From G963666945 sp963666945 (GTDB lineage Bacteria > Bacteroidota > Bacteroidia > Bacteroidales > Marinifilaceae): DNA of 64,000 bases. Within the stretch, counting starts at the first letter, position 1, and every line of letters starts with the position of its first letter. Below, in pieces: positions 56,234-64,000 of this stretch. The translations under genes were made by a program, and so were the position numbers. The notes below the pieces were generated by a model. It was given only the letters and a program-made list of their open reading frames with translations, had not been told where the DNA came from and searched no databases. The DNA lies in NCBI GenBank assembly GCA_963666945.2, contig CAXXRT010000044.1, positions 1-64,000 on the forward strand, given 5' to 3'.

Positions 56234-58993
56234 TTAGTTTATATCTATCTTTACCTCCATCCCAAAATAAGGGAATGTTCTTCTTTTAATTTTTACTCCA
56301 TTAATGTCGTAGTCAGGCAAATAGTTCATTATCCTGTTAACAAACATTGAAAACTTAATCCCGTAATTAAATTCCTTTGTTACTTTCAAATTCAGATATC
56401 CCGCCAAGGGCTCCCTTTCTTTCTTAAAGGTCAATTCATTAAAACTCAGCATAAGCCATGCAAGACGATAATCTTTCTCAGATTCATCTGTATATTCATG
56501 GCGAACACCAGCCTTATCAATATATGAAACAGGCCTATTACTAGTTTTGACAGCTTGTCGGGAATTAAACCAAACACATTGAATTGATGAAGAAAATATC
56601 AATTTCAATCTAGGTATTTGGGTATCGAACCTAAAGTTCGTATTAAATTGCTCCTTGTTGTTTCCGTTATCGTAAAGGTATTCTCCTATATATTCTAACT
56701 TTTCATTATTCAATACCTTGTCTTTATATTTTAAAACAGGTAAACTATTTGAATAAGTAGTTTCAAAATATGCACCACTAACAGATATCCTCGTATTTAT
56801 ACTATTTATGGGCATAAAATTAAATTCGTATTCTATACCTTTCTTAACCAACAAACTACCATTCCCATTTACTTCATAGTTATGAATAGTTGTGTCCATT
56901 TCATATGTCATATCCTCAAGTCTTGGAGGAGCTGTTAAATTGTTATAATCTACAGAAAGAGGATCGTATTTTTTATAAGTCATGGACTTATAGCAACTCA
57001 TTGAGCGGTACCCGGAAGATAGTCTTTCTTTAAAGAAAGTTATAAAAAAGGTATTGCCAGAAACGTCAATATCTAATCCTACTTCCTTTTTAATATTTTC
57101 TGCAGTAGAAATATTGAAATTAACAGGATCAACGATTTGAGTACAAAAGTTAACCCTTCTAAAATCTTTATTCTGGTGATAATAATTCAACTGAACTATA
57201 TCATAATATCTCTTTTGAGGATATAAATGATTTAAAGTAGGAAATTTTATATGCTTACCAATACCAGCATTTAAGCTAACCTTAACAGGCCTGTCTTTCA
57301 GGAAGAATAATGGGAGTTGCAACTGTACGTTTATTCGTGGCTCATAAAATATTTTATTACTTATTTTATATTTTTTATCAAGATTCAATAATCTGGAGGA
57401 ACGGATTCCTGCAACCACATTAATCTTATTCCCGGCAATGTTCATACTAAGATTATCCTCTGCGAAAAATGATTGTTTTTGTTGGGAAGGTATACTGCTG
57501 TATGGTCTGGGTCTTGTATTTCCGGCGTAAGGGGGCCTTAAAGGGTCGAATAGCTCTCCGTCCCCAAGATTTTTATCGTATGTCCATTCTCCCCCTATTG
57601 TTATTTTATTATTAGTATTCAATACTAATAAATTAAAATCACTGTATATCTGGGTATAAATATTTAAAGGTTTCCCTATAACCTTTAAGTAAGATTGATA
57701 TTGGTTAGGTAAAAATATACCATCATGTTCTCCTTCCTCTTCACAATTTGTCCATGGTATATCTCTATCGTTTGATGTTAACCTGTCTCTTATTTGTTTA
57801 TCCACTGTATAATTAACCGAAGCAGAATAATACAAACGTTTGAAAAAATTATAATTCTTGCCTTCCCAATTTCCTGAAGTTTTAAACCTAAAGCTATTAT
57901 ATGAAGTTTTAAAATAGTCATTCTCACCATTATTAATTTCTTCGTCTTCTTTCACGTTATCGAAAGAGCCTGTATAATCAATATTTATATTTAAAGTAAA
58001 AGGATTGGTTTCTGCACAATATCTATTTTCATATCGCATTGAAGAAGTAATACGTTTATAATTTTCTAATACATTTCTAGGATCTTGTTTATTAATAAGA
58101 AGGTCTCCATCAATATTTAATTTTGCATACTTATTATTCAAATCAAAACCTTTACCAACATGAAATAGTTTTGTAGAAGGATCGGATTTAATTCTGAACC
58201 TTAAAGATTGCTCTCCTATTTTTCTTTTAATATTTACTACACCACTTGTAATATCTCCATATCTTACAGATGGTATACCTCTTATAATTTCGATACTTTC
58301 GATATCATCGGTAGAAATGGTACGTATATCGATACCTTCAAAAGCAGTACTTCGCTTACTGACTAACCTTTCCCAGCTAGCTGAATTATCCATAGTGGCA
58401 TTATTAGATAATGGCATGCCATCTATAATGAAAGAAGTTCCCAAAGAGGTATTATTATCACTTCCCACCTGCCTTAAAGACATGCGGTTTACAGAATTCA
58501 AGACTGGATCAACAGTTATGCCCCCAGGTAAAAGCTCAAGCACCTCTGAAAAACTTGATGGCTGCAAATGATCTAATGCATCTTTTCCGATGATTGAACT
58601 TGTATTTGAGTTTCTTGATTCCTTTGCAGTAACAATAATTTCATTAAGCTTAATATTAGTTGGACTTAATAGAATTTTCTCATTAACTATATCTGATAAA
58701 ACTTTTATAGATTTAGTAAAATTCTTATAACCAAGACACCTCACACAAAAAGTATATGATCCTTTGGGAATTTTTCCTAATTTGTAATTTCCATCTTTAT
58801 CAGTTGTCACCCATTTATTTACTTCTATAATACCAACCACAGCCATCTCAATTGGATTATTAGAAGAGGAATCTCTAACCTGCCCTTTTATATTATAGTT
58901 TTTCTGTGCAAAAACAGGGCTAGTAAGAAGTAGCATAAATATTAACATTAAAACCTTGGAACAGACACTTTTCCTATCTATTATTATCTGCAT
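56234..58993 (-). CDS. TonB-dependent receptor with carboxypeptidase-regulatory-like N-terminal domain
   Basis: 919 aa. A signal peptide (cleavage after VFA, about residue 29) is followed by a CarboxypepD_reg-like domain (KNYNIKGQVRDSSSNNPIEMAVVGI ... KGSYTFCVRCLGYKNF), the plug (LPGGITVDPVLNSVNRMSLRQVGSD ... IESIEIIRGIPSVRYGDITSGVVNIK) and a 22-strand-type barrel. It has no SusC-like hallmark pairing with SusD, so a metal complex, heme or small-molecule substrate is more likely than a glycan. It heads the lipoprotein, barrel and ABC genes downstream. Complete and intact. Confidence 0.92.
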   Translation of the reverse strand: MQIIIDRKSVCSKVLMLIFMLLLTSPVFAQKNYNIKGQVRDSSSNNPIEMAVVGIIEVNKWVTTDKDGNYKLGKIPKGSYTFCVRCLGYKNFTKSIKVLSDIVNEKILLSPTNIKLNEIIVTAKESRNSNTSSIIGKDALDHLQPSSFSEVLELLPGGITVDPVLNSVNRMSLRQVGSDNNTSLGTSFIIDGMPLSNNATMDNSASWERLVSKRSTAFEGIDIRTISTDDIESIEIIRGIPSVRYGDITSGVVNIKRKIGEQSLRFRIKSDPSTKLFHVGKGFDLNNKYAKLNIDGDLLINKQDPRNVLENYKRITSSMRYENRYCAETNPFTLNINIDYTGSFDNVKEDEEINNGENDYFKTSYNSFRFKTSGNWEGKNYNFFKRLYYSASVNYTVDKQIRDRLTSNDRDIPWTNCEEEGEHDGIFLPNQYQSYLKVIGKPLNIYTQIYSDFNLLVLNTNNKITIGGEWTYDKNLGDGELFDPLRPPYAGNTRPRPYSSIPSQQKQSFFAEDNLSMNIAGNKINVVAGIRSSRLLNLDKKYKISNKIFYEPRINVQLQLPLFFLKDRPVKVSLNAGIGKHIKFPTLNHLYPQKRYYDIVQLNYYHQNKDFRRVNFCTQIVDPVNFNISTAENIKKEVGLDIDVSGNTFFITFFKERLSSGYRSMSCYKSMTYKKYDPLSVDYNNLTAPPRLEDMTYEMDTTIHNYEVNGNGSLLVKKGIEYEFNFMPINSINTRISVSGAYFETTYSNSLPVLKYKDKVLNNEKLEYIGEYLYDNGNNKEQFNTNFRFDTQIPRLKLIFSSSIQCVWFNSRQAVKTSNRPVSYIDKAGVRHEYTDESEKDYRLAWLMLSFNELTFKKEREPLAGYLNLKVTKEFNYGIKFSMFVNRIMNYLPDYDINGVKIKRRTFPYFGMEVKIDIN

Positions 58994-59463
58994 GTTTATT
59001 GTATTTAATTCTTAAAAACAACTACACTACGACACTTAATTTTCTATAAATCAAACAAAACAATCCCTTTCATCATGTTTGATAATATTTAATGATGTCT
59101 ACAATAGTACGAACACAAAAGTGAGTATGTATATTAGTTATAGCAATACCGAGAAAAGATGACTTTCATTACAATACGTAGTATATTTTCAGGACACATT
59201 AATACCTTAACATATCATTATGTATATACCCAACTAAAATTCCCAGAGATTTCTCCCCAGAATATAGCAGTAAATTTAAATTCAAATCGCCTAAAAACAC
59301 GGAATTGCATAGTATCTTATACTAAATGAAAAGCACTTTTTATTAGTACATAAAATATCTACAAGCTATTACAATAGCCAACTTAAATAATAACAGACAT
59401 ACTTTTTTGGCAATTAACCAAGTAAAAAAGTACCAATAAAAAAGTAAAATATAAGATAAATAA
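58994..59463. other. Intergenic region upstream of the TonB receptor operon
   Basis: 470 bp, AT-rich, no supported gene on either strand. The receptor's promoter is expected here, but I found no pair of -33/-7 elements and no clear palindromic Fur- or Zur-like site. It separates the His-rich membrane protein gene (59464-59832) from the receptor on the same strand. Confidence 0.4.
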
Positions 59464-59832
59464 CTAAAGAAAAGCAGGAGACGGCGGCCCCTTATTTTGA
59501 AAAGCACTTAAAAACTTATCCTCTACTCCATGGACCATAGGAATGGGAATAAAATCCTTCTTCTCCAGAATAGTTAATAAAACAAGAATTTGTGCTAATA
59601 AAAAGATTCCAAAACCCTGGAGTGAAAAATAATCAAATAAAGAGTGATGGTGTTTTTTTACTGGATCGGAGTCGGTACTCTGATCGAATGGATGGGAATG
59701 TGAAATCACATATTTACCATCAATTATATGCGTATGCCTAAAGACAATATTGTTAGCTACCATTCCGATAGCTATCCCTAAAAAAACAAGGGAAATAAAC
59801 TTTCTTATATTTTGTCTTTTTTTCATAAACAT
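59464..59832 (-). CDS. Small His-rich membrane protein, possible metal-binding partner of the uptake locus
   Basis: 122 aa with an N-terminal helix (FISLVFLGIAIGMVANNIVF) and a second helix (LQGFGIFLLAQILVLLTIL). The loop between them is histidine-rich: HTHIIDGKYVISHSHPF...KKHHHSLFDY, eight His in about 45 residues, most likely periplasmic. This layout suggests metal sensing or buffering. It lies upstream of and in the same orientation as the TonB receptor operon. I do not recognise a named family; metal binding is inferred from composition. Confidence 0.6.
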   Translation of the reverse strand: MFMKKRQNIRKFISLVFLGIAIGMVANNIVFRHTHIIDGKYVISHSHPFDQSTDSDPVKKHHHSLFDYFSLQGFGIFLLAQILVLLTILEKKDFIPIPMVHGVEDKFLSAFQNKGPPSPAFL

Positions 59833-60099
59833 GTTTCAAATATCATATTATTCTTTTACATCCCATTATTCAAAATATATTTTAACAATTGTTTAACATC
59901 TTAAAAAAAAACTTACGATTCCCAATATTCCAGGCAATACAACAATTTTTAAAACACTAAATGCCCTTTAACATATAACATAATAGTAACATAAAAACAA
60001 GAAAACCAACCCAACAATCATCAAGAAATAAATCAGTATTTTAAAGGTAGTTATATTAAATTTTCATTACTTTGTTATAATTATTAAAATATTACAATT

Positions 60100-61641
60100 A
60101 TGACTAATAAAATATCTTTATCAATTGCCTTTAGTTTAATTTTAAGCCTGATCTCATTTATTTCTTTTGCTCAGAATAATACTACTTCTTTTGTAAAAGA
60201 TAGTCTTGACAAGTATATTGAAAGAGAAATGAAGGCAGCAGATATCCCTGGGCTTTCAATTTGTATAGTAAAAGATGGTGAAGTTATTGTTTGTAAAGGT
60301 TATGGAATTAATAAGATAGGTGAAGAAAAAAAAGTAGATGAGAATACCCTCTTTATGATTGGATCTAACACCAAAGCATTTACCGGAACTTCTATTGCTC
60401 TTCTTGCAAATGAAGACAAATGCAACCTCTTGGATAAGGTAAAAAAATGGGTTCCTGAATTTAAATTTAAAGATAAATGGGTTGAAAAGGAGACTAACCT
60501 GACAGATATCTTATCTCACCGTATGGGTATGCAGACTTTCCAGGGTGATTTTTTACTTTTCGGTACAGATTTGAGCAGAAAAGAAATAATTGAAAAGATT
60601 GGTTCTATAACTCCAAAATATGACTTCCGAACCAAGTGGGGATATTATAACACAGGGTTTGTCATTGCAGGAGCTGCAATTGAAAGTATAAGTAATATGA
60701 GTTGGAATAAATTCTTTGAAAAACGTATATTCTCTCCCCTTGATATGAATAATACTGTTGCGCTATCGTCTGAAATACTCAATGTCGAAAACAAAGCTTA
60801 TGCTCACTCAAAAGTTAATGATAAGTTATCTGTTATTGATTATTGCATAATGGACGAAATTGGTCCTGCAGGAAGCATCTGTTCATCAGCAAATGATATG
60901 AGTCATTGGCTTATGATGCAACTCAACAAGGGGAAATTTAAGGGTGAACAGCTATTTCCTATGGAAGCTATAAACAGCACAAGAAAACCCAATAGTATAG
61001 TTAAACAAGGAAGACATCCTTTTAATAAGAACAACTTTGTTCTATATGGTCTTGGCTGGGAAATAGAAGATTACGAAAGGACAAAAATAGTGTCTCATAC
61101 CGGTGGTATTCCTGGTTTCTTAAGCTCAATGACACTTGTTCCAGAGAAAAATCTGGGAATTGTTATAATGACTAACACTGATCAGAATGGCATATTTGTT
61201 GCTTTAAAATGGGAGATAATTGATTCGTATTTAGACCTTCCTTACAGGGGATATGCCGGACTTTACACAAATAGTATTAAAAGACAGGCTCAGGAACAAG
61301 AAAAGCAACAAAAGATTCTGACCGATTCGGCTGACCTTAAAATAAAGACTGACATTCCTCTTAAAAAATTTTGCGGCAGGTATATGAACGAGCTTTACGG
61401 ATATATTGATGTTGAGAAAAACAATAATGAGCTAAAGGTGACCTTTGAACATCATAAAGGAATGGTTGCATCATTGAAACATCTTGGAAAAAATCAATTC
61501 TTATGCACATTTAATAATCCGGTATTTGGTTCATGCATAATACCTTTTACAGTAAAAGATAAGCAAATAATTGATTTAATTCTTTCTTTACCAGATTATC
61601 TTGACCCGGTTAAATATAGGTTCGTTAAGATTATAAAGTAA
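60100..61641 (+). CDS. Exported serine hydrolase, class C beta-lactamase/DD-peptidase family
   Basis: 513 aa with a signal peptide (cleavage after SFA, about residue 24). The catalytic motifs of the AmpC-like beta-lactamase family are complete: S89-N-T-K92 (SxxK), Y182-Y-N184 (YxN) and H333-T-G335 (KTG equivalent). The ~110-residue C-terminal extension after residue 400 looks like a DUF3471-type lipocalin-like domain. Likely an esterase, D-aminopeptidase or peptidoglycan enzyme in the periplasm; true beta-lactam resistance is not implied. Stand-alone gene. Confidence 0.88.
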   Translation: MTNKISLSIAFSLILSLISFISFAQNNTTSFVKDSLDKYIEREMKAADIPGLSICIVKDGEVIVCKGYGINKIGEEKKVDENTLFMIGSNTKAFTGTSIALLANEDKCNLLDKVKKWVPEFKFKDKWVEKETNLTDILSHRMGMQTFQGDFLLFGTDLSRKEIIEKIGSITPKYDFRTKWGYYNTGFVIAGAAIESISNMSWNKFFEKRIFSPLDMNNTVALSSEILNVENKAYAHSKVNDKLSVIDYCIMDEIGPAGSICSSANDMSHWLMMQLNKGKFKGEQLFPMEAINSTRKPNSIVKQGRHPFNKNNFVLYGLGWEIEDYERTKIVSHTGGIPGFLSSMTLVPEKNLGIVIMTNTDQNGIFVALKWEIIDSYLDLPYRGYAGLYTNSIKRQAQEQEKQQKILTDSADLKIKTDIPLKKFCGRYMNELYGYIDVEKNNNELKVTFEHHKGMVASLKHLGKNQFLCTFNNPVFGSCIIPFTVKDKQIIDLILSLPDYLDPVKYRFVKIIK

Positions 61642-61766
61642 ATTTACATTACTCTCTTATATTAGAATTAATAAATATAAACCAGCAAATAGCTAAAATA
61701 ATAAAAGTTCTCTTTTATTAATAGGTATAATTATACAAATGATGATATGTTTATTTAATACTTGCT

Positions 61767-61797
61767 TTTGTTTATTCTGATTTAATGAATAAATTTG
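61767..61797 (+). promoter_or_regulatory. Promoter of the ArsR-type regulator gene
   Basis: TTTG (61767-61770), a 19-nt spacer and TAAATTTG (61790-61797) match both Bacteroidota promoter elements at the expected spacing. A 7-bp inverted repeat TTTATTC/GAATAAA (61771-61777 and 61787-61793) fills the spacer and may be an operator. The leader to the ATG is about 50 nt. Confidence 0.65.
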
Positions 61798-61852
61798 CAC
61801 AGTGGAATAAAATTAATAGCTCTTATTTCATGCTTAATAAATCTTAAAATCA

Positions 61853-62143
61853 ATGAATAAGGAAATTACAGAAAGACAGGAAAGAATTGCGAGATATGCA
61901 AAAGCATTGGGACATCCTGTACGTATATTCGTACTTGAATATCTTTCCAAACAAGCTTGCTGTTATAGTGGAGATCTTTCTGATTTATTACCTATAGCTA
62001 AATCAACCCTTTCCCAACATCTTAAAGAATTAAAATCTGCAGGACTTATCCAAGGGGAGACGAATCCTCCTAAAATAAAATACTGTATTAATAAGGAAAA
62101 TTGGCAAGAAGCTAAGTTATTATTTAAAAATCTTTTTGGATAA
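61853..62143 (+). CDS. ArsR-family winged-helix transcriptional regulator
   Basis: 96 aa with the ArsR wHTH: AKALGHPVRIFVLEYLSKQACCYSGDLSDLLPIAKSTLSQHLKELKSAGLIQGE. A Cys36-Cys37 pair lies in the turn before the DNA-binding helices, near where thiol ligands sit in arsenic/antimony sensors, though the canonical CVC spacing is absent. It is followed by its likely target, a permease gene 78 nt away, with a palindrome over the permease promoter. Expected to repress when unliganded and release on binding metal or thiol-reactive ligand. Confidence 0.9.
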   Translation: MNKEITERQERIARYAKALGHPVRIFVLEYLSKQACCYSGDLSDLLPIAKSTLSQHLKELKSAGLIQGETNPPKIKYCINKENWQEAKLLFKNLFG

Positions 62144-62155
62144 GATTTTTTTTAA

Positions 62156-62182
62156 TATATTTGTTCGTGTTTTTACGAACAA
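62156..62182 (+). promoter_or_regulatory. Operator palindrome overlapping the permease promoter
   Basis: A perfect 8-bp inverted repeat TTGTTCGT-N6-ACGAACAA (62161-62182) overlaps a -7 element TATATTTG (62156-62163) by three bases and extends across the expected start site. This is a fitting location for repression of the permease gene by the ArsR-type protein encoded just upstream. Alternatively it forms a small RNA hairpin. Confidence 0.65.
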
Positions 62183-62221
62183 TGAATTATAATAACATAG
62201 AAAAATATTAAAGCAGAAATA

Positions 62222-63268
62222 ATGAATGAAAAAGTGATTGCAATAAATATTAAATTTAAAGGATTACTATACCCTTTAATTCTTTTGCCAATATGGTTTT
62301 TTATTTATAAAAACTTACAGCCAATATCAGATTTTATAGTTGATGATATAATTGGCATGACTAAGGGAAGCCATCTAACAGAGACTATGAGATTTTTCAT
62401 TTTTGAGGTTCCCAAAGTACTATTGCTTTTGGTTCTTATAATTTTTGGAGTAGGCATTTTAAGAACTTATTTTACACCAGAAAAGACAAGAAAAGCCCTT
62501 GAAGGGAAGTCATTGTTTACTGGAAATATTTTGGCTGCATTACTGGGTATAGTAACACCTTTCTGTTCTTGCTCGGCAATTCCATTATTCATTGGTTTTG
62601 TTGAAGCAGGAGTTCCATTGGGTGTGACATTTTCATTTTTAATAGCAGCCCCTATGATTAATGAAGTTGCGGTGGTAATGCTACTTGGTTTGTTTGGCTG
62701 GAAAGTAACTCTTATATATATTGGGACAGGACTATTTATTGCCATATTTTCAGGATGGGTAATAGGGAAACTTAAACTGGAACGATATATTGCCGAATGG
62801 GTATTTAAAGTAAAAGTTAATCAGGAAAATTCTATTATTGAAGAAAACAAACAATTCTCAGAAAGAATATCAAGTGGATATAATGCAGTTAAAGAAATAG
62901 TTGGTAAGATATGGATATATATCGTTATTGGTATAGCTGTAGGAGCTGGAGCTCATGGTTATGTTCCTGAAGATTTTCTTGGAGCATTGCTTGGTAAAGG
63001 AAGCTGGTATGGAGTACCTCTTGCTATTGTTCTCGGAGTACCCATGTATTCTAATGCAGCAGGTATCATTCCTATTGTAAGTGTACTTATTGATAAAGGC
63101 GTATCTCTTGGTACTGCTCTTGCATTTATGATGTCAGTAATTGCTCTTTCTCTTCCTGAAATAATTATACTAAAAAAGATTCTTAAATGGCAGCTTATTG
63201 CAATATTTGTTGGAATTGTTGCAAGTGGAATTGTTGCTGTTGGTTACTTATTTAACTTTGTAATGTAG
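62222..63268 (+). CDS. Permease of the DUF318/ArsP-SO_0444 type (possible metal or organoarsenical efflux)
   Basis: 348 aa with about eight to nine membrane helices. It carries the family segment TPFCSCSAIPLFIGFVEAGVPLGVTFSFLIAAPMINEVA (around residues 113-150), with the Cys pair of DUF318 permeases, and a second-half GVPMYSNAAGIIPIVSVLIDKG. Known relatives export trivalent organoarsenicals (ArsP), and some are annotated as Cu/Zn efflux. Pairing with an ArsR-type regulator supports an inducible efflux role. The actual substrate cannot be chosen from sequence. A strong terminator follows. Confidence 0.87.
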   Translation: MNEKVIAINIKFKGLLYPLILLPIWFFIYKNLQPISDFIVDDIIGMTKGSHLTETMRFFIFEVPKVLLLLVLIIFGVGILRTYFTPEKTRKALEGKSLFTGNILAALLGIVTPFCSCSAIPLFIGFVEAGVPLGVTFSFLIAAPMINEVAVVMLLGLFGWKVTLIYIGTGLFIAIFSGWVIGKLKLERYIAEWVFKVKVNQENSIIEENKQFSERISSGYNAVKEIVGKIWIYIVIGIAVGAGAHGYVPEDFLGALLGKGSWYGVPLAIVLGVPMYSNAAGIIPIVSVLIDKGVSLGTALAFMMSVIALSLPEIIILKKILKWQLIAIFVGIVASGIVAVGYLFNFVM

Positions 63269-63295
63269 ATTATTATTAATTTAAAATACTTCTTT

Positions 63296-63329
63296 AAAAG
63301 GCAATATGGCAAAATCCATATTGCCTTTT
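63296..63329 (+). terminator. Intrinsic terminator after the permease gene
   Basis: AAAAGGCAATATGG (63296-63309) pairs perfectly with CCATATTGCCTTTT (63316-63329) around a 6-nt loop, continued by more T residues. It ends the regulator-permease unit. Confidence 0.9.
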
Positions 63330-63652
63330 TTATTTTATAAAAACAAGCTTAATATTAAGTAAAGTGTATAAATCACAAATTAATATCTTTTAATTATTTT
63401 TTGTTAATTGATTGTTGTTAGTAAAACTTTTATATTCAATCTTCGTACTTAATATATAAAAACATAATTATTAGACGGAGTTAAATATTGTTTATGAATT
63501 ATTTGTTTAAGGAAGCAACTTTATCTTAATAAACAAAACTAGAATATGGTTTCTCTCTAAATTACAAAGGGGAAGAAAACTATTTTTTATGGTTTTATAT
63601 TTACCTGTCATATAAGTTTTGATTGATTGTTTAAAATAAAAACTATATAAAT
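63330..63652. other. Intergenic region before the last gene
   Basis: About 320 bp, AT-rich, with no supported ORF. No complete -33/-7 pair was recognised, although the promoter of the downstream secreted-protein gene should lie here. Confidence 0.35.
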
Positions 63653-64000
63653 ATGAAAAGGAGCATTTTAATCTTAGGCTTACTAATAATTAACGCTACA
63701 GTTTTTTCACGAACAACAATTATTTCTAATAGTTTATCTTTAAAGTTCTCTACCCCACATATTGTTACAACAGGTTTGCTTTCTATGGCCCCCCCATCGA
63801 TAACACCAAGCCTGAGTTTCAGTATTTCTGAGAATTCGTCAGTTGGAGCAGATGTAGGAACAGTAACAGCGACAGATCCTGATGGAACGACTACTTTTCA
63901 GGACTGGACAATTACAACTAACACTGATCCAAACGGTAACGGAACAGATGCTTTCTCTATAAATTCATCAACAGGAGAAATCACGGTTATTGATGAAACA
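63653..64000 (+). CDS. Secreted cadherin-repeat protein, 3' truncated by the window
   Basis: The ATG at 63653 opens a frame that stays open to the window edge (116 codons). A signal peptide (SILILGLLIINATVFS) is followed by a spacer, then a cadherin-like module starting at PSLSFSISENSSVGADVGTVTATDPDG and containing DWTITTNTDPNGNGTDAFSINSSTGEITV. This module resembles the cadherin-like units of the giant protein (FDINTITGEITIND, FSINSSTGELIVN), so it is probably another large T9SS cargo. The rest lies outside the window. Confidence 0.82.
   Translation, partial: MKRSILILGLLIINATVFSRTTIISNSLSLKFSTPHIVTTGLLSMAPPSITPSLSFSISENSSVGADVGTVTATDPDGTTTFQDWTITTNTDPNGNGTDAFSINSSTGEITVIDET

Noticed and set aside
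1..64000. tRNA, rRNA, insertion sequences, integrase or phage genes
   Set aside because: None was recognised on either strand by reading; a covariance-model scan would be the decisive check for tRNAs and small RNAs.

Overview
The window comes from an AT-rich member of the Bacteroidota, most like a free-living Bacteroidales/Marinilabiliales-type bacterium. The evidence is a type IX secretion/gliding block (porV, porU, gldJ), TonB-dependent receptors paired with surface lipoproteins, a giant secreted protein with a T9SS-type C-terminus, several Bacteroidota-specific DUF families, and promoters of the Bacteroidota sigma-A type (TTTG ... TAnnTTTG). No rRNA, tRNA, CRISPR array, insertion sequence or prophage was seen.

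Layout. 0-2 kb: end of a TonB receptor and a BtuG-like propeller lipoprotein, probably for corrinoid uptake. 2.2-4.7 kb: proC convergent with asnA; asnA is preceded by two consecutive transcription attenuators, each with its own asparagine-rich leader peptide. 4.9-7.4 kb: znuA/znuC/znuB-type metal ABC importer. 7.5-10.4 kb: lpdA and an exported C1 peptidase. 10.4-20.7 kb: ispF, porV, porU (minus strand), then gldJ, murF, a GT2 glycosyltransferase and pyrC (plus strand). 21-27.6 kb: a ~2,200-residue T9SS cargo with beta-helix, MBG repeats and cadherin/Calx-beta modules. 27.8-35.3 kb (minus): putative adhesin-like secreted protein, DUF4924 protein, S4 RNA-binding protein, pth, rplY, YitT-type membrane protein, leuS. 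35.5-38.4 kb: GHL10-type glycoside hydrolase and a sodium/solute symporter. 38.6-45.6 kb: small membrane protein, CPBP protease, a HemD-like lipoprotein, a GNAT-nitrilase fusion with a second GNAT, a secreted four-repeat protein, dGTPase. 45.7-49.9 kb: two-component system, CysP-like PiT permease and an outer-membrane porin. 50-59.8 kb (minus): a putative uptake operon (His-rich membrane protein, TonB receptor, DUF4876-like lipoprotein, DUF6850-like barrel, ABC ATPase and permease, DUF4857-like protein, Cys-rich lipoprotein). 60-64 kb: serine hydrolase, ArsR-type regulator with its permease, and the start of another cadherin-repeat secreted protein.

The strongest discovery candidate is the asnA leader. 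Going towards asnA there is a promoter, leader peptide 1 (17 aa, 9 Asn), a terminator whose 5' arm is complementary to a segment at the leader stop codon, leader peptide 2 (16 aa with seven consecutive Asn), a second terminator with its own complementary segment, then asnA. This fits ribosome-stall attenuation by charged tRNA-Asn, duplicated in series.

Quality warning. Between about 26.58 and 37.86 kb, seven genes (including the essential leuS, pth and rplY) carry 20 apparent frameshifts. Every one is explained by a single extra base in a short homopolymer, and removing those bases restores all seven reading frames exactly. asnA has one similar event at 3.78 kb. These look like sequence or assembly errors rather than gene decay, so I list the genes as restored CDSs and give the shift positions.
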